Source: Tropicibacter sp. R16_0
GTDB taxonomy: Bacteria > Pseudomonadota > Alphaproteobacteria > Rhodobacterales > Rhodobacteraceae
DNA: 64,000 nucleotides
Assembly (NCBI RefSeq): GCF_017743935.1
Contig: NZ_JAGHRE010000001.1
Location: 231,683-295,682 of the forward strand
Direction of reading: 5' to 3'
In this document: one piece after another, positions 1 to 7,330 of the stretch
Layout: each line of letters starts with the position of its first letter
How positions within the stretch are numbered: position 1 is the stretch's first letter
Notes under the pieces: model-generated
Databases searched by the model: none
What the model was told of the DNA's origin: nothing
Seen by the model: the letters and a program-made list of their open reading frames with translations, nothing else
Translations under genes and position numbers: made by a program

Positions 1-576
1 GATGTCGGCGGTCAGCGCCATCAACGCAATCCGTTCAGAGGGGGCCATGCCCGCGGTGGGTTCATCCATCAACAGCAGCGCGGGTTCATGCGCCAGGGCA
101 ATCGCCAGCTCCAGCCGCTTCAAATCACCATACGCCAGTTCCGAGCAGGCGCGCCGGGCATGCTCGGACATCGACACCAGATCAAGCAGCGCCATCGCCT
201 CGTCGACATAGAGCCGTGTGGCGCGTGAAAACATGTCAAACACACGGCGGTGATGTGAGATCAGGGCCATCTGGATGTTTTCCAGCACCGTCATCGACAG
301 GAACGTCTCGGTGATCTGGAACGTGCGTCCCACCCCCATGCGCCAGATCTTGCGGGGCGGGGTGCTCAGCAATTCCTTGCCGTTCAGTTGAACGGAACCG
401 CCGCTGTTGGGTTTCAAATAGCCGTTGAGCATGTTGAAGCAGGTGGTTTTACCAGCACCATTGGGGCCGATCAGGGCCAGGAATTCACCCTTGGCCACGT
501 CAAAGTTGACGTCCTGGACCGCCTTGATGCCCCCAAAGTTCTTGGACAGGTTACGGACGGAAAGAACCGGGCTCAT
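1..576 (-). CDS. Branched-chain amino acid/amide-type ABC transporter ATP-binding protein (LivG-like), C-terminus outside window
   Basis: This is a cytoplasmic ATPase subunit of a HAAT-family importer. It powers uptake through the fused permease encoded immediately upstream. The first 192 residues are visible. They show Walker A GPNGAGKTT at residues 37-45, a signature region reading LAYGDLKRLE in place of LSGGQ (usual for LivG), and Walker B LLLMDEPTAGM. The ATG at 574-576 overlaps the TGA of the permease gene (ATGA overlap), which indicates translational coupling. The C-terminal quarter, and presumably a LivF partner, lie beyond the left edge. The substrate cannot be read from the ATPase; the neighbours suggest a heterocyclic acid or amino-acid-like compound. 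Confidence 0.93.
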   Translation of the reverse strand, partial: MSPVLSVRNLSKNFGGIKAVQDVNFDVAKGEFLALIGPNGAGKTTCFNMLNGYLKPNSGGSVQLNGKELLSTPPRKIWRMGVGRTFQITETFLSMTVLENIQMALISHHRRVFDMFSRATRLYVDEAMALLDLVSMSEHARRACSELAYGDLKRLELAIALAHEPALLLMDEPTAGMAPSERIALMALTADI

Positions 577-2429
577 GCCGCACCTCCTTTCTGGTTGGGC
601 AGAATGGCCCGGATCAGTCGGTTGACGCCGCCGGCGATGCCATCAGGGGCCAGCAGAACCACGACCAGGATGATGCCGCCAAAGATGAAGCGCCAGTAAT
701 CCAGTCGGGTCACCCAATCCTCGATCATGACAAAGGCCACGGCGCCAAAGATCGGACCGGCAAGCGCGTGGATGCCGCCAAGCAGAACCATGATCAGCCC
801 GTCGATGCTGTGCGCAATTCCCAGCGTGTCAGGAAAGACCGAACCCTTGGAGAAGGCAAAGACAACGCCAGCCAAACCCGCAAGGCTGCCCGCCACGACA
901 AAGCCCATCCACTGGTGAAACTTGGTGTCCACGCCGATGGCCTCGGCCCGGGTCTGGCTGTCGCGGATGCCGCGCAGGGTATAGCCGAATGGCGAGTGTG
1001 CGACGCGTCGCAGGAACCAGATCCCGCCCAGGCACAGCACAAAGGCGATGTAGAAATAAACCTTGTCCGAACTCGCCCATTCAGCAGGCCAAACGCCCAG
1101 GATGCCGTCGTCGCCGCCGGTGAAATCCTGCCATTGGAAGGTGACCCCCCACAGGATCTGCGCCGCCGCCATGGTCAGCATAGCCAGGTAGACGCCCGAC
1201 AAGCGCACGCAGAACCAGCCAAAGAACAGCGCAGCTGCGGCCGCAAAGAAGGGCGCAAGCAGCATCGCAGGCAACATGCCAAAGCCTAGGAACTTGACCA
1301 TCATCGCCGCCGCATAAGCACCGACGCCGAAATAGGCGGCGTGACCAAAGCTGACCATGCCACCGATGCCCATCATGAAATGCAGCGACACGGCAAAGAG
1401 CGTGGCGACCATTACATCTACGAGCAGGATCGAGGTGAAATCAGCCGTCACCGCCGGGCTGAAGGCCAGAACCATCACAGCGGCCAGCAACACCATGGTC
1501 GACTTCTGGCTCATCAGCTTCAAGGGCTGTTCGGGTTCTTCGGTGCCCACATGCTCGCTGCCCGGTTTTCCAAACAGGCCATAGGGGCGCAGGATCAGCA
1601 CCACGGCCATGACGATGAACGGCAACACGATAGAGATTTGCGGGAAGATCAGGATGGCAAAGGCGTTGAGCACCGAGATCAGAACAGCGGCCACAAAGGC
1701 CCCGCTGACGCTGCCCATGCCGCCGATGACAACCACAACAAAAGCCTCGCCAATGATCGACAGGTCCATCTGCAGGCTCACGGCCTCACGCGGGATTTGC
1801 AACGCACCGCCCAGACCGGCCAGGAAGGCGCCAAGAACAAAGGCGGCAGAGAAGAGCCAGGCTTGATTGACGCCAAGCGCGCCGACCATTTCTCGGTCTT
1901 CGGTGGCCGCACGGACCAACACGCCCCAACGGGTCTTGTGAAAGAGCAGCCAGATGCCTGCCAATACAGCGGGGCCGATGGCAACTAGGGCCAGATCATA
2001 CTCGGGGATCGGTTCCCCCATGATGCGGACGGCGCGGTCCAGTCCGGGTGCGCGTGGGCCCAACAGATCCTCGGCCCCCCAGATCGCCAGCGTGGCGTCC
2101 TGAAAGATCAGCACAACGCCAAAGGTGGCGACCAGTTGGAACAGTTCAGGCGCGCGGTAGATGCGGCGCAGGATGGTCATCTCGATCAGCAGGCCAATGA
2201 CGCCCACGATGGCGGCGGCCGCGATGATCGAGAACCAGAAGCCAAAGATGCCGCCATTCAGCGCGGTGACGATGGTATAGGCCAGATACGCGCCCACCAT
2301 ATAGAACGAGCCATGGGCAAAGTTCACGATGCGCGTGACGCCAAAGATAATCGACAAACCGGAAGCAATCAGAAACAACGACGAGGCATTGGCAAGCCCG
2401 GTCAACAATTGTGCAAAGTAGAAGCCCAT
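573..2429 (-). CDS. Fused LivH-LivM ABC transporter permease
   Basis: This single 618-residue inner-membrane protein carries both permease halves that are normally separate. Residues 1 to about 290 match LivH, beginning with a hydrophobic segment and containing the IVNFAHGSFYMVGAY motif. A short polar linker (about 291-310, rich in Glu and Pro) follows. Residues from about 310 match LivM, including GMVSFGHAAYFGVGAYAAAM. Usual lengths are about 290-300 and 320-430, so both halves appear complete. The gene overlaps the ATPase gene by 4 bp and follows the binding-protein gene by 85 bp. The fusion fixes a 1:1 permease stoichiometry. Confidence 0.93.
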   Translation of the reverse strand: MGFYFAQLLTGLANASSLFLIASGLSIIFGVTRIVNFAHGSFYMVGAYLAYTIVTALNGGIFGFWFSIIAAAAIVGVIGLLIEMTILRRIYRAPELFQLVATFGVVLIFQDATLAIWGAEDLLGPRAPGLDRAVRIMGEPIPEYDLALVAIGPAVLAGIWLLFHKTRWGVLVRAATEDREMVGALGVNQAWLFSAAFVLGAFLAGLGGALQIPREAVSLQMDLSIIGEAFVVVVIGGMGSVSGAFVAAVLISVLNAFAILIFPQISIVLPFIVMAVVLILRPYGLFGKPGSEHVGTEEPEQPLKLMSQKSTMVLLAAVMVLAFSPAVTADFTSILLVDVMVATLFAVSLHFMMGIGGMVSFGHAAYFGVGAYAAAMMVKFLGFGMLPAMLLAPFFAAAAALFFGWFCVRLSGVYLAMLTMAAAQILWGVTFQWQDFTGGDDGILGVWPAEWASSDKVYFYIAFVLCLGGIWFLRRVAHSPFGYTLRGIRDSQTRAEAIGVDTKFHQWMGFVVAGSLAGLAGVVFAFSKGSVFPDTLGIAHSIDGLIMVLLGGIHALAGPIFGAVAFVMIEDWVTRLDYWRFIFGGIILVVVLLAPDGIAGGVNRLIRAILPNQKGGAA

Positions 2430-2514
2430 TTCGGCCCACCATCCCTAATCTTGTGAATTGCGGGGGTGGGGCGCCGGATATCGCGCCCCACCTCAGTGTG
2501 CGTGAGTGGTTGTT

Positions 2515-3729
2515 TTATTCAGCAGGGCGCAGCTTGGCGGCCTCTTCTTCGGACGGCAGATAGGCGGCGCCGTCGGCATAGGTCCAATCGACCATCTTGG
2601 GTTCGCCATCCACCAAGGCGGTCTTGCCTACATAGGCACCCATGGTCGATTGATGGTCAGCCGCGCGGAACATGAAGGGTCCGGTTGGGCTGTCGGCCAC
2701 TTCCAAGCCCTCCATCGCGGCCAGCAGCGCCTCGGTGTCGGTGGATCCTGCCTTGGTCAGTGCAGCCGCAATCGCCAGGACCGAGTTGTAGCCGACGATC
2801 GAGCCGGTCTTGGGCACTTCACCAAATTTGTCGGTATAGGCTTTGGCAAAGGTGTTGTGACTCTCGGTGTCGATGTCCGCAGGCGGATAGCCGGTGACGA
2901 TCCAGCCGTCAGGGGTCTCGTTGCCCAAGGGTTGCAGATACTCGGGCTCACCGGTCAGCAGAGAGGCAACAGCGCGGTCTTCGAACAGGAAGCGCAGCGA
3001 ACCCTCGCGCACGAACTTGGCCAGATCGCCGCCAAAGGTCACGTTGAAGATCGCGTCGGGTTTCGATGCCTCCAACGCGCGCACGGTCGAGCCCGCGTCA
3101 ATCTTGAACACCGGCGGCCACTGCTCTTCGACAAATTCAACGTCAGGGCGCAGCTTGCTGAGCTCGGACTTGAACGCCTTTACCGCGTCCTGACCGTAGG
3201 CATAGTTCGGTGCAACCGTGGCCCATTTGACCGCATCCAGCTTGGCAGCCTGTTCGGCCAGCATCGCGGCTTGCATGTGGGTCGAGGGGCGGAGGCGATA
3301 GGTGTATTTGTTGCCCTTGGACCAAACGATAGCATCCGAGAGCGGCTCGGAGGCCAGGAACAGAACCTGCTTTTGCTGGGCAAAGTCGGCGACCGCCAGG
3401 CCGATGTTAGACAAGAACGTGCCAAAGATCAGAACTGCGCCTTCCTTGGTCACCAGCTCTTCGGCGATGCGGATGGCTGTGGCTGGATCGCCGGTGTCAT
3501 CGCGGCTGATCACCTCCAGCTGCTTGCCGTCGATGCCGCCTGCGGCGTTGATCTGTTCGATCGCCAGTTGCCAGCCCTTCTTGTAGGGTTCGGTAAAGGC
3601 GGGCAGGCGGGTATAGCTGTTCACCTCGCCGATAACGATCGTGTCCGCGGCCTGCGCAACCTGCGGGCCAAACCCCATCAGGGGTAGGGCTGCCAGGGCA
3701 CCCAGTACGGTACGTCTGATCATGGTCAT
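2515..3729 (-). CDS. ABC transporter substrate-binding protein (Leu/Ile/Val-type periplasmic fold)
   Basis: This is a periplasmic type-I binding protein of 404 residues that delivers substrate to the fused LivHM permease. An N-terminal signal peptide (MTMIRR, hydrophobic ALAALPLMGFG, cleavage near AQAAD) is visible. The mature part begins DTIVIGEVNSYTRLPAFTEP and has the typical sequence of two alternating alpha/beta lobes, including GYNSVLAIAAAL near the C-terminus. The ATG has a GGAGGAA-like ribosome site just upstream on the minus strand. It lies between the DUF1185 pair and the permease in one transcription direction, so its ligand is probably the substrate of the upstream hydroxylase and reductase. 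The ligand itself is not predictable here. Confidence 0.9.
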   Translation of the reverse strand: MTMIRRTVLGALAALPLMGFGPQVAQAADTIVIGEVNSYTRLPAFTEPYKKGWQLAIEQINAAGGIDGKQLEVISRDDTGDPATAIRIAEELVTKEGAVLIFGTFLSNIGLAVADFAQQKQVLFLASEPLSDAIVWSKGNKYTYRLRPSTHMQAAMLAEQAAKLDAVKWATVAPNYAYGQDAVKAFKSELSKLRPDVEFVEEQWPPVFKIDAGSTVRALEASKPDAIFNVTFGGDLAKFVREGSLRFLFEDRAVASLLTGEPEYLQPLGNETPDGWIVTGYPPADIDTESHNTFAKAYTDKFGEVPKTGSIVGYNSVLAIAAALTKAGSTDTEALLAAMEGLEVADSPTGPFMFRAADHQSTMGAYVGKTALVDGEPKMVDWTYADGAAYLPSEEEAAKLRPAE

Positions 3730-3827
3730 TTCTGTTCCTCCGGTTGGTTCAGTTTTTCCTTTTCATGCGGCCGGTTATGTCCGGCTTCTGATTGATTGTC
3801 AGTGCAATGTTGACCTAACGTCACCTT

Positions 3828-4412
3828 TTACCGTAGGCCGTCTTTGCCTTCGGCGTCTTCGTGGGTCAAACCGCCGACGCGGGGCAGGGGGCGACCACTG
3901 TCGGTGACGGCGACGGCCACCATGATTTCATTGGCGCGCGGCGCGTCGTTCAGGCGCACCTCGATGCCGTCAAAATGACTGCGCACGTAGGCCGCGTCCT
4001 TGTGGCCAAGCGGAACATCCAGGACCTGCCCCGGGCTGCCCATCTTCTTGGACGACGGCACCAGGGCCGCGCCCTTTTCGACCTCTTTGCGCAGCGGCGC
4101 CCCCAGTTTTGGGTGCAGCAGGGCGGCGGCATGTTCCAACTCGCCGTTTTCGCCGACCATGGCGGATTTGCCATAGCTTTCGGCCTGCTCGGGCGTGATC
4201 CCCAGGGCCTCGACACATTTCTTGCCCAGCAGGGTGCCGAGTTCGGCGCCCATGTCCATCAGAGGCGTCAGATCCTCTTCATAGGTGCCAGCAAAGGGGT
4301 TGGCGATCACCGCCACAGCCACTGCCTTGCGGGTCGCGGGTGCAATGTCACGTCCTGCTTCGATATGTGTTTCTTCGACGTTTACAGCGATTTTGCGAAT
4401 ATCCATGGTCAT
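3828..4412 (-). CDS. DUF1185 (amino acid synthesis family) protein, copy 2
   Basis: This 194-residue protein belongs to Pfam PF06684 (DUF1185, 'amino acid synthesis'), a family with a chorismate-mutase-like fold and no established reaction. It shares with the adjacent paralogue the segments ANPFAGTYEEDL, VPSSKKMGSPGQ, LDVPLGHKDAAYVRSHFD and NDAPRANE. Its ATG overlaps the TGA of the upstream paralogue (ATGA), so the two are translated as a coupled pair and may form a hetero-oligomer. An alternative ATG lies two codons downstream. In this operon a hydrolytic or tautomerising step on a cyclic amide would fit, but that is inference. Confidence 0.85.
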   Translation of the reverse strand: MTMDIRKIAVNVEETHIEAGRDIAPATRKAVAVAVIANPFAGTYEEDLTPLMDMGAELGTLLGKKCVEALGITPEQAESYGKSAMVGENGELEHAAALLHPKLGAPLRKEVEKGAALVPSSKKMGSPGQVLDVPLGHKDAAYVRSHFDGIEVRLNDAPRANEIMVAVAVTDSGRPLPRVGGLTHEDAEGKDGLR

Positions 4413-4990
4413 CTCAGACCGTCCTCTCCCTTGATGTCCCAGGCCTCCAACCCGCCCGAGCGTGAATGAATGCGCGGCCCGGTGCTCATCACCAGCGCAA
4501 AGGCCAGCTCATCCGCACGCGGCGCGTCGTTGCTGCCCACTTCCATGCTGTCGAAATGCGACCGCACATAAGAGGCGTTGATATGGGTGATCGGCACGTC
4601 CAGGCGTGCGCCGACACCGCCAACCTTCTTGGACGAGGGCACGATTGCGTTTGCATTGCCCAGCAGTTGCCGCATGGCATAGCCGCCGGGGGCGTGCCAC
4701 AGCGCGCCATGCTCCAGCTCGCCGCCTTCGCCGACGAGAGAGCCTTTGCCGTAACCTTCGATGTTTTCCGGCCCGCCCAGGATGTCGAGCAGCTTTTGCG
4801 CCATCTGCAAACCCAAAGGTTTGAGGTCTTCCATAAAGCCCTGAATGTCAGGCTCGTACCGACCGGCAAAGGGGTTCTTGATGATTGCCAGAACCGCGGC
4901 GCGGCGCTGTGGTGTTTCGGGGGCAGGGCCGCCCTCGTGAAAGATCTCTTCGTAAGACGCGATTGTTTTTCTTAGAATGACGTCAGGCAT
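4409..4990 (-). CDS. DUF1185 (amino acid synthesis family) protein, copy 1
   Basis: This is the 193-residue paralogue of the following gene, also PF06684. The shared core includes KNPFAGRYEPDI, VPSSKKVGGVGARLDVPI, YVRSHFDSMEVGSNDAPRAD and a C-terminal GEDGLR ending identical in type to copy 2. The two copies are clearly homologous but diverged throughout, so this is not a recent duplication. The start codon overlaps the end of the UPF0280 gene by 8 bp, consistent with operon translation. The function is unassigned in the family. The conserved Lys-Lys, His and Asp residues are candidates for an active site. Confidence 0.86.
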   Translation of the reverse strand: MPDVILRKTIASYEEIFHEGGPAPETPQRRAAVLAIIKNPFAGRYEPDIQGFMEDLKPLGLQMAQKLLDILGGPENIEGYGKGSLVGEGGELEHGALWHAPGGYAMRQLLGNANAIVPSSKKVGGVGARLDVPITHINASYVRSHFDSMEVGSNDAPRADELAFALVMSTGPRIHSRSGGLEAWDIKGEDGLR

Positions 4991-5846
4991 TTAGGAGTGT
5001 CCGCTTGTTTTGTTGTCCGGTCAAACCGGAAGGTCCTGCATGACGGGATTCGCCTTGCAGGTGAAGGGATGCCGCGCGGATCAATCCGGCGTCGCGCATT
5101 TTTTCGGCGACGATCAGACCGCTTTGCAGCGCATGGTGAATTTCAGGGCCCGCAAGAGGTGCGCAGTGGGTGGTGACAAGGCGATCGCCCAAGTCACTGT
5201 CATCTTGCAGATCGCTGGCAGGGCGGCGGGTGATGGCCGGGTGATCCGGCAGGTCGACGGCGTTTGCGATCAGAGTCGCGGCGACATCTGCCTGTGCTGC
5301 TGTGCGAGCCAGAACCGTGACGCTGTCGGCGATACCCAGAGACAGGCTCCGCCCCCCACGGCCAGAAGTGGCGATGCCGCCAATCCGGTCACGAGAGGTG
5401 ATCTCAATCCGGCCCAGATCGCCACCTTCGACCGAGGCCATGGCAGAGGTGAACCGCTCCCCAGGTGCCAGATGCAACGCGATATCGCCTCCGTTGTTCA
5501 CATAGGCACGACGCAAAGGCGTAGCCTGACGCATGGTGTTCAGAACCTCATCCGCGACCGACCCCGCCACGGCAGCCATTGGTGTCACAAACGTCCGGCT
5601 ATGCGGACGAACTGCACGCGCCATGCGACGAGCAATACGGCCCTCAAAGCGCGGGCGATCCGATGTCATGGGTTGGCGCAGCTCTGCGAGTTCGCCAACC
5701 AGTTCTTGCAAAACCGTTTGAAACCGCGCCTCTGCGGCCTCGAACGCCGTTTGTCGCGCGCCATCTGCCCCGATGATCAGGTCAATCGGCCCGTGCTGCA
5801 GATGCAGCCGGGTGCCACAGGGCAGTATGGCAGCGACGGGCTTCAC
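4983..5846 (-). CDS. UPF0280 family protein
   Basis: This is a 287-residue protein of the uncharacterised UPF0280 family, recognisable from GTRLHLQHGPIDLIIGADG near the N-terminus, AAVAGSVADEVLNTM, ANNGGDIALHL-like AYVNNGGDIALHLAPG, and TSGRGGRSLSLGIADSVTVLA. These resemble the flavin- or phosphate-handling ApbE-like layout, but no reaction is established. I chose the GTG at 5844-5846 because it overlaps the TGA of the upstream reductase gene (GTGA), matching the coupled arrangement of this operon. A TTG three codons upstream (5855) is an alternative. UPF0280 genes are more often seen in archaea and anaerobes, so its presence beside a 6-hydroxynicotinate reductase homologue is informative. 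Confidence 0.83.
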   Translation of the reverse strand: MKPVAAILPCGTRLHLQHGPIDLIIGADGARQTAFEAAEARFQTVLQELVGELAELRQPMTSDRPRFEGRIARRMARAVRPHSRTFVTPMAAVAGSVADEVLNTMRQATPLRRAYVNNGGDIALHLAPGERFTSAMASVEGGDLGRIEITSRDRIGGIATSGRGGRSLSLGIADSVTVLARTAAQADVAATLIANAVDLPDHPAITRRPASDLQDDSDLGDRLVTTHCAPLAGPEIHHALQSGLIVAEKMRDAGLIRAASLHLQGESRHAGPSGLTGQQNKRTLLNA

Positions 5847-7330
5847 TTGGCCCAACGATAGTTGGTGGCCGCCATCGGGTCGGGCTGGTTTTCGAACTGC
5901 GAGACTTTGCGTGTCTCGTCCGAGACCACTTCGGCCACCGGTTTGATCTCGTCCATGTGCCCACCAAGGGTGCCATAGTCGCTGACGCGCATGGTGAATT
6001 CGATGGGGGCGACCAGGGCCGGGGTCGGAACGTAACCGAACGAGCCGGTTGGCATGTCGAGCACATCCACCATCACAGTGATCCCGCCCCCGGGCCAGAC
6101 ATAGGCCTCGGCCCCGCCGCAGGACACATAGGTCAGCGAGTCCTTGACCGACTTGGTCAGGCGAACGGGGTTTTCTGTGACACCGGCGCGCAGGCTGCCG
6201 CCCGCGCCGCCCATGAACAGGACCGAACAGACCGACGGTTCGCAGTTTTCGGCGATCAAATCGGCAGACGCCTTGAGCGGCGCCGGAATGTCCGCAGGTT
6301 GCGGTTTCAGGTCCGCATCCAACTCGAAATAGGCGTATTGCTCGCCGGTGGTCGACACCATCAGCAGCTTCATACCTTCTTTGGCAAACTTCGGATTGAA
6401 GTCGCCCAGGATCTTGAGCGGGTCTTCGATGTCCGTGCCGCCCCAGCCGGTGCCGGGTTCAGCGACCTGGAAGTAGCGACCCGGGGTCGAGCGGCGGCCG
6501 TTGATCTTGATGCCGGTTGCTTCGACATCCAGCAGCTTGCCTGCCTGGTGTTCGCTCAGAACGCCGGTGATGTGGTCATCCACGACGACCACGTCATCCA
6601 CATGATCGACCCATTGCTTGGCGAACATGCCGATGGTGGCCGAGCCGCAGCCGACGCGCATCAGCTTTTCTTCGACGCCGTTGATGACCGGAGCTTTGCC
6701 CGCCTCGACCACCACGGTGGTCTCATGACCTTCTTCGCCAATCACCATCTCAACCGCTTCGCGATTACACAGTTTCAGCAGTGCGTCACAGGTGATGCGG
6801 CCCTCTTTCTTGGAGCCGCCGGTCAGGTGTTCAACCCCACCCAAGGACAACATCTTGGAGCCATACTCGGACGTCATCACATGGCCAATCGGCTCGCCAT
6901 TCACCCGCACTACATCGCGTTCGTGGCCAATGTGACGGTCGGTGTCGATCTTCACCTTGACCCCGCAATACGAAAAGATGCCTTCGGTCACGACGGTCAC
7001 CATGTCGACGCCCCGAACTTCTTGGCTGACGATAAACGGTGCCGGTTTGTAGTCAGGATAGGTTGTGCCAGCCCCAACTGCGGTCACGAAAGGCCGGTTG
7101 CCCTGAACGATGTTGCCGTCCCAATCGTCCGGCCCTTGGCTGTCTTTCAGGAAAGGGACCAGCTTGGCCTCGTCCGTGCTTTCGATGACGGTCAAGGCGT
7201 CCAGCCGCACCAGATCACCGCGGTGATTGGCATAGCGGTCACAGGCGCCGACCTTGCCATCGGCAATGTAGCACATCACCGGGCAGGCGTCGCAGCGGAT
7301 CTTTTCGGGTTTGGCGCGTTCAGTTGCCAT
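5843..7330 (-). CDS. 6-hydroxynicotinate reductase homologue (4Fe-4S protein)
   Basis: This 495-residue protein matches the family of Eubacterium barkeri 6-hydroxynicotinate reductase, which reduces 6-hydroxynicotinate to 6-oxo-1,4,5,6-tetrahydronicotinate. Four cysteines near the N-terminus (C13, C16, C20, C30, in RCDACPVMC...GAC) can bind an iron-sulfur cluster. Further family segments are NRPFVTAVGAGTTYPDYKP, CGVKVKIDTDRHIGHERD and YVSCGGAEAYVWPGGGIT. The ATG at 7328-7330 overlaps the hydroxylase gene by 11 bp; an in-frame start eight codons earlier is less likely. The adjacent molybdo-hydroxylase would supply a 6-hydroxy heterocycle. The reaction is inferred from the family; substrates in aerobic alphaproteobacteria are not well established. 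Confidence 0.82.
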   Translation of the reverse strand: MATERAKPEKIRCDACPVMCYIADGKVGACDRYANHRGDLVRLDALTVIESTDEAKLVPFLKDSQGPDDWDGNIVQGNRPFVTAVGAGTTYPDYKPAPFIVSQEVRGVDMVTVVTEGIFSYCGVKVKIDTDRHIGHERDVVRVNGEPIGHVMTSEYGSKMLSLGGVEHLTGGSKKEGRITCDALLKLCNREAVEMVIGEEGHETTVVVEAGKAPVINGVEEKLMRVGCGSATIGMFAKQWVDHVDDVVVVDDHITGVLSEHQAGKLLDVEATGIKINGRRSTPGRYFQVAEPGTGWGGTDIEDPLKILGDFNPKFAKEGMKLLMVSTTGEQYAYFELDADLKPQPADIPAPLKASADLIAENCEPSVCSVLFMGGAGGSLRAGVTENPVRLTKSVKDSLTYVSCGGAEAYVWPGGGITVMVDVLDMPTGSFGYVPTPALVAPIEFTMRVSDYGTLGGHMDEIKPVAEVVSDETRKVSQFENQPDPMAATNYRWAK

